DNA of 6,578 nt. Source: Phosphoribacter sp964647395 (GTDB lineage Bacteria; Actinomycetota; Actinomycetes; Actinomycetales; Dermatophilaceae). A model generated the notes under the pieces. That model was given only the letters and a program-made list of their open reading frames with translations. It did not search any database and was not told the DNA's origin. The position numbers and the translations under genes were made by a program. Shown piece after piece: positions 1 to 6,119 of this stretch. The stretch lies in the NCBI GenBank assembly GCA_964647395.1, contig CAZYHR010000143.1:1-6578 (forward strand), in the 5' to 3' direction. Positions within the stretch are counted from its first letter, which is position 1, and each line of letters starts with the position of its first letter.

Positions 1-1388
1 ACTACCCCGACGTGCGCGAGGTCTTCGACCGCGACGGGGCCGACGCGATGCGCTGGTTCCTCATGTCCAGCCCGATCCTGCGCGGGGGCAACCTCATCGT
101 CACCGAGCAGGGCATCCGCGACGGCGTCCGTCAGGTCATCATCCCGCTGTGGAACGCCTGGTACTTCTTCGCGCTGTACGCCAACGCCGCCGACGGCGGC
201 CAGGGGTATGCCGCGCAGTGGCGCACCGACTCGCCGGCCCTGCTCGACCGCTACCTGCTGGCCAAGCTGCGCGAGTTCGTCGAGGCGATGACCCAGGCCC
301 TGGACGGCTACGAGGTGGCGCGCGCTAGCGACACGATGCGGGCCTTCCTCGAGGTGCTGACCAACTGGTACATCCGCCGGTCGCGGGACCGCTTCTGGGA
401 CAGCGCGGACCAGCTCGGACAGTCCACCCGGGATGCCTTCGACACCCTCTACACCGCGCTCGAGGTGGTCACCCGCACGGTCGCGCCGCTGCTGCCGCTG
501 ACCACCGAGCAGGTGTGGCGGGGCCTGACCGGAGGCCGGTCGGTGCACCTGACCGACTGGCCGGACGCCGGCACCCTGCCGGCCGACCACGAGTTGGTCG
601 CCGTGATGGACCGGGCCCGGGAGATCTGCTCGGTCGCCTCGTCGCTGCGCAAGGCCGCGGGGCTGCGGGCCCGGCTGCCGCTCGGCGAGCTGATCGCCGT
701 GGTGCCCGATGCCGCTGCGCTGCAGGCGTTTTCCGAGATCGTCACCGACGAGGTCAACGTCAAGCGAGTCGCCTGGCACGACCTGGCCACCGCCCACGAG
801 TCCGACTTCGGCGTCACCCAACGGCTCACCGTCAACGCCCGCGCCGCCGGCCCACGGCTGGGCCGCGAGGTGCAGACCGCGATCCGGGGCGCGAAGGCGG
901 GGGACTGGTCGGTCGAACCCGACGGCAGCGTCGTGTGCGCCGGCATCCCGCTGCAGCAGGGCGAGTTCGTCGTGGACACCGTCGTGTCGGTGGCCGACCC
1001 GGCCGACCCGGCCGACCCGGCCGACCCGGCCGGCCCCGGCGACGCACGCGCGGTCGCGGTGCTGCCCTCCGGCGGCTTCGTCGTGCTCGACACCACCGTC
1101 TCCGAGCAACTGGCCGCCGAAGGGCTCGCCAACGACCTGGTCCGCGCGGTGCAGCAGGCCCGCCGGGACGCCCGGCTGCAGATCAGCGACCGGATCTCGT
1201 TGTCGGTCAGCGGCGCCGAGCCCATGCAGCGCGCGGCGCTGGAGCACCGGGACCGGATCATGGCCGAGACGCTGGCCGTTCAGCTCAGCGTGCTCAACCA
1301 CCTGGACGACCTGCCGGCCGACGACGGCGTGTCCGAGGCCGCGCTGGACGGGGTGCCGGTGCGGATCAAGGTCGTCCGAGTCCCATGA
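1..1388 (+). CDS. ileS: Isoleucyl-tRNA synthetase, C-terminal part (5' end outside the window)
   Basis: This enzyme charges tRNA-Ile with isoleucine in the cytoplasm. The frame is open from the first base, so the start lies upstream. The first whole codon is at 3, and 461 residues are visible. The opening residues YPDVREVFDRDGADAMRWF are the segment that directly follows the KMSKS loop in class I Ile/Leu/Val synthetases. Next comes the helical anticodon-binding domain, recognisable by IPLWNAWYFF, NWYIRRSRDRFW and PLLPLTTEQVWRGL (about 125-540). The C-terminal part with NDLVRAVQQARRDARLQISDRI (about 1130-1195) is typical of the long, eukaryote-like bacterial IleS found in actinobacteria. The CxxC zinc pairs of the E. 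coli-type C-terminus are absent. Such long enzymes usually exceed 1000 residues, so more than half of the protein is missing here. An Ala-Asp-Pro repeat lies at 993-1028. The stop TGA overlaps the next ATG. Identification is firm; assignment to the long subtype is inference from the C-terminus. Confidence 0.97.
   Translation, partial: YPDVREVFDRDGADAMRWFLMSSPILRGGNLIVTEQGIRDGVRQVIIPLWNAWYFFALYANAADGGQGYAAQWRTDSPALLDRYLLAKLREFVEAMTQALDGYEVARASDTMRAFLEVLTNWYIRRSRDRFWDSADQLGQSTRDAFDTLYTALEVVTRTVAPLLPLTTEQVWRGLTGGRSVHLTDWPDAGTLPADHELVAVMDRAREICSVASSLRKAAGLRARLPLGELIAVVPDAAALQAFSEIVTDEVNVKRVAWHDLATAHESDFGVTQRLTVNARAAGPRLGREVQTAIRGAKAGDWSVEPDGSVVCAGIPLQQGEFVVDTVVSVADPADPADPADPAGPGDARAVAVLPSGGFVVLDTTVSEQLAAEGLANDLVRAVQQARRDARLQISDRISLSVSGAEPMQRAALEHRDRIMAETLAVQLSVLNHLDDLPADDGVSEAALDGVPVRIKVVRVP
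993..1031 (+). repeat. 9-bp tandem repeat (GCCGACCCG, four copies) inside ileS
   Basis: Four exact copies of GCCGACCCG run from 993 to 1028, followed by one more GCC. The unit is in frame and encodes Ala-Asp-Pro four times. It sits between two recognisable parts of the IleS C-terminal region (before the GGFVVLDT segment), so it probably forms a flexible surface linker. Because the unit is a multiple of three, gain or loss of copies would not shift the frame. Confidence 0.9.
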
Positions 1389-1882
1389 CGGTCACGCTGC
1401 GCAAGGCCGTCTACGACGACGCCGAGGCCGTCGTCGCGGTCGGGCACGCCACCTGGCCGGTCACCTACGGTCCGATCGCCGGGGACGACTACGTCCGGAT
1501 GGGTCTGGAGCGGTGGTGGACCGTCGACGGCAGCCTGCCGGGCATCCTCGCCGGCCGGTGCACCGTCGCCGAGGTCGACGGCCGCATCGTCGCCGTCGGC
1601 CTGGTCGGGCCGATGGACGGGGACCTGGTGCTGTTCCGGCTCTACGTCATGCCGGACCACCAGGGTCAGGGCCTGGGCGCCACGCTGCTCGAGCAGATCC
1701 TCGAGGACGCCCGCCAGTCCGGGCACCAGACCATCCGGCTGTCCTATCTCGAGGGCAACGACGGGGCTCGCCGCTTCTACGAGCGGCACGGCTTCGTCGA
1801 GGACCACCGCGAGCCGACCGGCGCCGGCGTGCCGGACTCGGTGTGGATGATCCGCGACCTGTGGCAGGGCAGCCGTGGCTGA
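1385..1882 (+). CDS. GNAT-family N-acetyltransferase
   Basis: This 165-residue cytoplasmic protein is of typical size for a single-domain GNAT enzyme, which transfers the acetyl group of acetyl-CoA to an amine. The acetyl-CoA pyrophosphate-binding motif A is clear at residues 86-102: LYVMPDHQGQGLGATLL, with the Q/RxxGxG/A signature as Q93-G-Q-G96-L-G98. Motif B follows with N125, the FYERHGF stretch at 131-137 and Y132, the usual position of the proton-donating tyrosine. The N-terminus (LRKAVYDDAEAVVAVGHATW) matches the beta1-alpha1 start of the fold. The ATG overlaps the ileS stop (ATGA) and the end overlaps folC by 8 bases, so translation is probably coupled to both. The substrate cannot be told: it could be a small molecule, a peptide or a protein. 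No good Shine-Dalgarno sequence precedes the start, which fits coupling. Confidence 0.93.
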   Translation: MTVTLRKAVYDDAEAVVAVGHATWPVTYGPIAGDDYVRMGLERWWTVDGSLPGILAGRCTVAEVDGRIVAVGLVGPMDGDLVLFRLYVMPDHQGQGLGATLLEQILEDARQSGHQTIRLSYLEGNDGARRFYERHGFVEDHREPTGAGVPDSVWMIRDLWQGSRG

Positions 1883-3227
1883 CCCCGGACCGCACGAGTC
1901 GGTCGAGCAGCGGCTGGTCGAGGTCGAGCGGGCCATCCTGGCGCGCGCCCCCGAGCACGTCATCGAGCCGTCCCTGGCGCAGATCACCGCGGTCCTGCAC
2001 CTGCTCGGCGACCCGCAGCGCAGCTTCCCGGTCGTGCACGTCACCGGCACCAACGGCAAGACCTCGACCGCTCGCATCATCGACGCCATCTGCCGCGAAC
2101 ACGGCCTGGTGAGTGGCCGATTCACCTCACCGCACCTGCACGACCTGCGGGAGCGCATCACCATCGGCGGGGAGCCGATCACCCCCGAGGCGTTCGTCGC
2201 GGCATACCAGGAGGTCGTCCCGGTCATCGAGCTGGTCGAGCGCCGCGACGGGGTGCCGATGAACTTCTTCCAGACCCTGGTGGCCATGGCGTATGCCGCG
2301 TTCGCGGACGCCCCCGTGCACGTGGCCGTCGTCGAGGTCGGCCTGGGCGGTTCCTGGGACGCGACCAACGTCGCCGACGGCCGGGTCGCCGTCATCGGGC
2401 CGGTCGACCTGGACCACACGCGGCTGCTCGGCTCGACCGTCGAGCAGATCGCCACCGAGAAGGCCGGCATCGTCAAACCCGGCGCCATCGTCGTCACCGC
2501 CGAGCAGACCGCCGAGGTCGACGAGATCCTCGCCGAGCGGGTCGAGCAGGTCGGGGCCATCCGGTATGCCGCCGGGGTGGACTTCGGGGTGCAGTCCCGG
2601 GAGGTGGCGGTGGGCGGCCAGCTGATCTCGGTGCGCGGCCTCGCCGGCGACTACCCGGACCTGTTCCTGCCGTTGCACGGCGCGCACCAGGCCGACAACG
2701 CGGCCCTGGCGATCGCGGCGGCCGAGGCCCTGCTCGGCGGCGGCGAGCGGCGCCTGGACCCGGACGTCCTGCGGGCCGGGCTGGCCGCGGTGCGGTCCCC
2801 GGGCCGGCTCGAGGTGGTCCGGCGCAGCCCCACCGTCGTCGTCGACGCGGCACACAACCCGCACGGGGCGGCCGCCCTGGCCGCGGCCCTGGCCGACTCG
2901 TTCAGCTTCACCCGGCTGGTCGGGCTGCTCGCGGTCTTCGCCGACAAGGACGCCGCCGCGATGCTCGAGGCCCTCGAGCCGGTGCTGGACCACGTCGTGG
3001 TCACCCGCAACTCCTCGCCCCGGGCCCTGAGTCCCGCCGAGCTGGGCCGCATCGCGGCCGACCTCTACGGCGAGCACCGGGTGACCGTGGCCCGCGACCT
3101 GCCCACCGCCATCGAGGCCGCGGTGACCCTGGCCGAGCAGGACGGGCTGGGCGGCGGGGTCATCGCGACCGGCTCCGTCGTCACCGCCGCGGACGTCCGC
3201 GCGCTGCTGGGGGTGCGCGACGGATGA
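1875..3227 (+). CDS. folC: Bifunctional folylpolyglutamate synthase / dihydrofolate synthase
   Basis: FolC uses ATP to join glutamate to dihydropteroate and then to folates, making dihydrofolate and retaining polyglutamylated folates in the cytoplasm. It belongs to the Mur ligase family. The 450-residue length is usual. Visible motifs in order: P-loop VTGTNGKTS at 56-64; the folate-binding SPHL loop at 85-88 followed by RERI; EVGLGGSWDATN at 154-165 (the Mg/ATP region; the residue after GG is Ser here, where many homologues have Arg); LDHTRLLG at 179-186; EKAGIVKP at 195-202, whose lysine corresponds to the carbamylated one in Mur ligases; the H271 region HGAHQADNAALA; and DAAHNPHG at 324-331 in the C-terminal glutamate-binding domain. 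The GTG start at 1875 is preceded by AGGG at 1866-1869 and lies within the 3' end of the GNAT gene. The stop overlaps the ATG of the DUF4233 gene. Confidence 0.96.
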   Translation: MADPGPHESVEQRLVEVERAILARAPEHVIEPSLAQITAVLHLLGDPQRSFPVVHVTGTNGKTSTARIIDAICREHGLVSGRFTSPHLHDLRERITIGGEPITPEAFVAAYQEVVPVIELVERRDGVPMNFFQTLVAMAYAAFADAPVHVAVVEVGLGGSWDATNVADGRVAVIGPVDLDHTRLLGSTVEQIATEKAGIVKPGAIVVTAEQTAEVDEILAERVEQVGAIRYAAGVDFGVQSREVAVGGQLISVRGLAGDYPDLFLPLHGAHQADNAALAIAAAEALLGGGERRLDPDVLRAGLAAVRSPGRLEVVRRSPTVVVDAAHNPHGAAALAAALADSFSFTRLVGLLAVFADKDAAAMLEALEPVLDHVVVTRNSSPRALSPAELGRIAADLYGEHRVTVARDLPTAIEAAVTLAEQDGLGGGVIATGSVVTAADVRALLGVRDG

Positions 3228-3640
3228 CCGCTCGATCCTGGCTCAGGGACCTGCAGTTCTTCGGCAGCACAGGGAAGTTCACCTGGCGCATGTGCGCGGT
3301 GACCCTCGTCGCCCAGTCGGTGTGCGTCTTCTTCGGAGCGCTGGTGGCCCGGGGGCTGGCGCTGGCTGGTGACAACGCCGCCGCCACCGCCTATCTGGCG
3401 GTCGGCTCCGGGCTCGCGCTGCTGTGCGTCGTCGCCGCCGGCCTGATGCGCACCACCCTGGGGTTGCCGCTGGGGTGGCTCATCCAGGCCGCCACCTTCG
3501 CGGCGGCGCTCGTCGTGCCCGCGATGCTGCTGGTCGGGTTGATCTTCACCGCCCTGTGGGTCACCTGCATCGTCCAGGGCCGCCGCGTCGACCGCAGCCA
3601 GGCCGCGCGCGAGCAAGCAGATCCCCCGTCGATATCCTGA
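3224..3640 (+). CDS. DUF4233 family membrane protein
   Basis: This is a 138-residue hydrophobic protein with an ATGA overlap to folC. Predicted membrane segments by eye are at about residues 22-44, 53-75, 83-100 and 101-117, with a short charged C-terminal tail (GRRVDRSQAAREQ). The stretch GLPLGWLIQAATFAAALVVP followed by LIFTALWV matches the C-terminal half of DUF4233, which I know as a small protein commonly encoded directly between folC and ndk in actinobacteria. Its function is unknown. The position after folC suggests co-expression but does not prove a role in folate metabolism. Overlap with folC and the absence of a close ribosome binding site (only GGGGG at 3209-3213, ten bases away) suggest coupled translation. 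The family call rests on both the sequence pattern and the neighbourhood. Confidence 0.85.
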   Translation: MTARSWLRDLQFFGSTGKFTWRMCAVTLVAQSVCVFFGALVARGLALAGDNAAATAYLAVGSGLALLCVVAAGLMRTTLGLPLGWLIQAATFAAALVVPAMLLVGLIFTALWVTCIVQGRRVDRSQAAREQADPPSIS

Positions 3641-3681
3641 CCGGGTCCATCGCGGGCCACCGCGCGCTGCCGGACGGAAGC

Positions 3682-3687
3682 AGGAGG
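3682..3687 (+). promoter_or_regulatory. Strong ribosome binding site for the crotonase-fold gene
   Basis: AGGAGG, a full Shine-Dalgarno match, lies five bases before the GTG at 3693 and decides that start. It is the best such site in the window. Most other genes here overlap their upstream neighbour and lack one, so this gene seems to recruit ribosomes independently. Confidence 0.85.
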
Positions 3688-3692
3688 AGCCC

Positions 3693-4445
3693 GTGACCGA
3701 GCCCGCGTCCTCGTCCGAGGTCTCGTATGCCGTGGCCGACGGCGTGGCCACCATCACCCTGGCAGCTACCGAGCGGCGCAACGCGCTGTCCGTGCGGATG
3801 TCCGAGCAACTCATCGACGCGGCGCTCACCGCCGAGGCCGACCCCGCGGTCGGCGCCGTCCTGGTCACCGGGGGCCGGCACTTCTGCGCCGGGGCGGTCC
3901 GGCAGGTGCTGTCCGACGCGGGGCGCGACCCGATGCGCGAGGCGGCCTACCGGAGCATCGAGACGGTCTATCGGTCCTTCTCGACGGTCGGGGAGATCGG
4001 TGTGCCCACCGTCGCCGCCGTCCGCGGCGCCGCCGTCGGCGCCGGGCTCAACCTCGCCCTGGCCTGCGACCTGCGGATCGTCTCGCGCACGGCGCGGCTG
4101 CTGCCGGGATTCGCCCAGATCGGCATCCACCCGGGCGGCGGGCACTTCACCCTGCTGCACCGGTCGGCGGGCCGCGAGGCCGCCGCCGCGATGGGGCTGT
4201 TCGGGGACGAGATCGACGGCGAGCGCGCGGTGGCCCTGGGCCTGGCCTGGGTGGCGGTCGACGACGAGCAGGTCGTCGACGAGGCCCTGGCGCGGGCCCG
4301 TCGGGTGGCCGCCGACCCCGAGCTGGCCCGGCAGATGGTGCTGAACTTCCGGCGTGAGACGGCCGCGGGCGGGCTGCCGTGGCCGGTCGCCGTCGAGCTG
4401 GAGAAGTCGGCCCAGCTGTGGTCGCTGCGGCGCAAGCACCCCTGA
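3693..4445 (+). CDS. Enoyl-CoA hydratase/isomerase (crotonase) family protein lacking both catalytic glutamates
   Basis: This 250-residue cytoplasmic protein has the length and motifs of the crotonase fold, whose members act on acyl-CoA thioesters. The N-terminal strand pair (VATITLAATERRNALS, 18-33) is typical. The first oxyanion-hole motif is HFCAGAV at 63-69 (usual form AGAD; Asp is replaced by V69). The second is GAAVGAGLNLALACDLRI at 112-129. Aligned to rat mitochondrial hydratase without gaps from CD to PG, the positions of Glu144 and Glu164 are N120 and F140 here. The following loop is IGIHPGGGHF at 143-152. True hydratase activity is therefore doubtful; a decarboxylase, thioesterase, hydrolase or isomerase-like reaction, or a non-enzymatic acyl-CoA binding role, is possible. 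The gene lies between DUF4233 and ndk, with 52 and 45 free bases on either side. Fold assignment is firm; substrate and reaction are unknown. Confidence 0.92.
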   Translation: MTEPASSSEVSYAVADGVATITLAATERRNALSVRMSEQLIDAALTAEADPAVGAVLVTGGRHFCAGAVRQVLSDAGRDPMREAAYRSIETVYRSFSTVGEIGVPTVAAVRGAAVGAGLNLALACDLRIVSRTARLLPGFAQIGIHPGGGHFTLLHRSAGREAAAAMGLFGDEIDGERAVALGLAWVAVDDEQVVDEALARARRVAADPELARQMVLNFRRETAAGGLPWPVAVELEKSAQLWSLRRKHP

Positions 4446-4457
4446 CCGGGGTCCCGG

Positions 4458-4490
4458 TTGTCCCACCCGGTCGCTGGCTAGGCTGAACGC
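4458..4490 (+). promoter_or_regulatory. Probable promoter of ndk, leaderless type
   Basis: TAGGCT at 4479-4484 fits the actinobacterial -10 consensus TANNNT. Six bases separate it from the ATG of ndk at 4491, so transcription would begin at or next to the start codon. A weak -35-like TTGTCC lies at 4458-4463 with a short 15-base spacer. No Shine-Dalgarno sequence precedes the ATG, which fits a leaderless mRNA. ndk may thus be transcribed separately from the upstream genes. This is inferred from spacing and consensus only. Confidence 0.55.
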
Positions 4491-4922
4491 ATGACGGCAG
4501 AACTGCAACGTTCCCTGGTCCTGGTCAAACCTGACGGCTTCCGCCGCCGGCTCACCGGTGAGGTGCTGCGTCGCATCGAGGCCAAGGGATACTCCCTGGT
4601 CGCGCTGCGCATCCTCACCCCCTCCACCGAACTGCTGGCCCAGCACTACGCGGAGCACGCGGAGAAGCCGTTCTTCGGCGAGCTGGTCGACTTCATGTCC
4701 TCCGGGCAGGTGACGGCCATCGTCATCGAGGGGCAGCAGTGCATCCCCGGCTTCCGGTCCCTCGCCGGGGTCACCGACCCCACCAAGGCCGCGCCGGGCT
4801 CGATCCGCGGCGACCTCGGCCGCGACTGGGGTCAGGGGCCGACCGAGAACGTCGTGCACGGGTCGGACTCGCCCGAGTCGGCGGCCCGCGAGATCGCCCT
4901 GTGGTTCCCTGAGCTCGGCTGA
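4491..4922 (+). CDS. ndk: Nucleoside diphosphate kinase
   Basis: Ndk transfers the gamma phosphate of ATP to nucleoside diphosphates through a phosphohistidine, balancing cytoplasmic NTP and dNTP pools. The 143-residue protein shows LVLVKPDGF near the start (K13-P14-D15), HAEKPFFGELVDFMSSG at 56-72, AAPGSIRGDLG at 100-110 and the catalytic segment NVVHGSDS at 120-127 with active-site H123. Compared with the M. tuberculosis enzyme as I recall it (136 residues), there are about four extra residues between IRGD and the NxVHGSDS motif (the run LGRDWGQGPTE), which accounts for part of the length difference. The ATG at 4491 is the only sensible start and has a TAGGCT box but no ribosome binding site in front. 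The FUSC gene follows after 15 bases in the same reading frame. Confidence 0.97.
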   Translation: MTAELQRSLVLVKPDGFRRRLTGEVLRRIEAKGYSLVALRILTPSTELLAQHYAEHAEKPFFGELVDFMSSGQVTAIVIEGQQCIPGFRSLAGVTDPTKAAPGSIRGDLGRDWGQGPTENVVHGSDSPESAAREIALWFPELG

Positions 4923-4937
4923 CCGGTCGCGCTGACG

Positions 4938-6070
4938 GTGCTCAACCCGTTCGCCGACCCGCGCGTCGAAGCCCTGGCCGATCGGGCCTGGCACCGCAGC
5001 CGACTGTCGGTCCGCACCCGGATCGAGCGGGTCGGCGAGAAGTCGTGGCACCTGCTGCAGTGCTCGGTGGCCGCCGGCGTCGCCTGGTGGGTCGCCGCCG
5101 ACCTGCTCGGCCACCAGATGCCCTTCTTCGCGCCGATCGTCGCGGTGATCTGCCTGGGCATGACCTACGGGCAGCGGCTGCGCCGGGTCGCCGAGGTCAC
5201 CGTCGGGGTGGCCATCGGGGTGTTCGTCGCCGAACTGTTCGTGTCGGTCGCCGGCAGCGGCGCGTGGCAGGTCGCGGTGGTCGTGCTCGTCTCGATGACC
5301 GTCGCGCTGCTGCTCGACGCCGGCAACCTGCTGGTCATGCAGTCCGCGGTCCAGTCGATCGTCGTCACCGTGCTCGTGCCCAGTCAGGGGCAGGCGTTCC
5401 TGCGGTGGCTGGACGCCATCATCGGCGGGGTCACGGCGCTGGTCTTCGCGGCCGTCGTGCCCCGGGCCGCGCTGCGCCGGCCCCGGGTCCAGGCGGCCAA
5501 GGTGGCCCACCGGCTCGCGGCGCTGCTGCGCGACGCTGCGCACAGCGCCCGCGACGGCGACGTGAGCCGAGCGGTGTCCGTGCTGGCCCAGGCCCGCGCC
5601 ACCGACGGGCTGATCCGGGAACTGCAGGCCGCCGCCGACGAGGGCCTGTCGGTCATCGCCTCGTCGCCCTGGTCGCGGCGCGAGGCCGGCAGCGTCCGCA
5701 GCATCGCGTCGGTGGTCGAGCCGCTCGACCGGGCGATCCGCAGCACCCGCGTCCTGGTGCGCCGGGTCAGCATCGCCGCCCACAACGGCATCGTCGTGCC
5801 GGACGACTACGTGGCCATCCTCGGCCGCCTCGCCGACGCCGTCGACCTCATCGACCGGGCCTGGGCCGAGAACAAGTCCCCCGAGTTCGCCCGCCCGGCC
5901 CTGCTCGCCGTGGCCCGCGAGTCCGCGCAGCTGTCCACCGGCGGCGAGTACCACACCACCGTGCTCGTCGCCCAGTTGCGCTCCCTGGTCGTCGACCTGC
6001 TCGAACTGTCCGGCCTGGGCCACGAGGACGCCGTCCAAGCCGTCCCCCGCTCACCGGACTGGCCGGCTGA
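4938..6070 (+). CDS. FUSC / aromatic acid exporter-type membrane protein, 3' end apparently frameshifted
   Basis: The frame starting at GTG 4938 encodes a half-size FUSC-family protein. Members of this superfamily are inner-membrane proteins, some of which export aromatic acids; the substrate here is unknown. Residues about 39-175 hold closely spaced membrane segments, including FFAPIVAVICLGMTYGQRLR at 63-82 and the signature R156-x2-D159-AIIGG...P175 at the end of the membrane domain. Residues from 176 on form a soluble, largely helical cytoplasmic region ending with VAQLRSLVVDLLELSGL. Homologues usually stop shortly after this. Here the frame stays open through the repeat and antisense to rfbB up to the window end. 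One extra base in the C run 6044-6048 would give the ending AVPPLTGLAG and a stop at 6068-6070, about 377 residues. I give that end. GTG 4938 is the first usual start after the ndk stop; no clear ribosome binding site is seen, so coupling to ndk is likely. Confidence 0.72.
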
Positions 6071-6074
6071 TCAC

Positions 6075-6116
6075 CGCCGCGGCGCTCCGCGGCGCTCCGC
6101 GGCGCTCCGCGGCGCC
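6075..6116. repeat. GC-rich 10-bp tandem repeat with hairpin potential between convergent genes
   Basis: Three exact copies of GGCGCTCCGC (6081-6110) are followed by GGCGCC. The unit creates four CCGCGG palindromes spaced ten bases apart (6077, 6087, 6097, 6107). Pairing of the first two gives an 8-bp all-GC stem with a four-base loop (6075-6082 with 6087-6094), and the last two can form a second hairpin. The position between the FUSC end and the convergent rfbB stop at 6120 fits a bidirectional transcription barrier. There is no T tract, so intrinsic termination is only a possibility. Confidence 0.7.
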
Positions 6117-6119
6117 TGC

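Noticed and set aside
515..1384. The plus-strand frame running into the GNAT gene from inside ileS, suggesting a long fused protein
   Set aside because: The first 290 codons are an Arg/Gly/Ala-rich shadow of ileS; only the part from ATG 1385 has family motifs.
3611..3638. A -10-like TATCCT at 3633-3638 as promoter of the crotonase gene
   Set aside because: It overlaps the DUF4233 stop, and no convincing -35 element lies at the right distance. One hexamer is not enough.
4438..4471. Terminator hairpin after the crotonase gene (ACCCC/GGGGT, or ACCGGG 4445-4450 with CCCGGT 4466-4471)
   Set aside because: The stems are short, overlap the stop codon and the putative ndk -35 region, and have no T tract. 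Listed only as a shared stop-context observation.
3561..6038. An 825-codon minus-strand open frame opposite crotonase, ndk and FUSC
   Set aside because: It is exactly antisense to well-supported genes, is rich in Gly/Asp/Arg/His of low complexity, and shows no domain. Long antisense frames are a usual artefact of very high GC content.
5045..6070. A 341-codon plus-strand frame over the FUSC region
   Set aside because: Its translation is Arg/Pro/Gly-rich and non-membrane, whereas the neighbouring frame from 4938 gives a convincing membrane protein. Only its last nine codons and stop seem to be used, after a frameshift.
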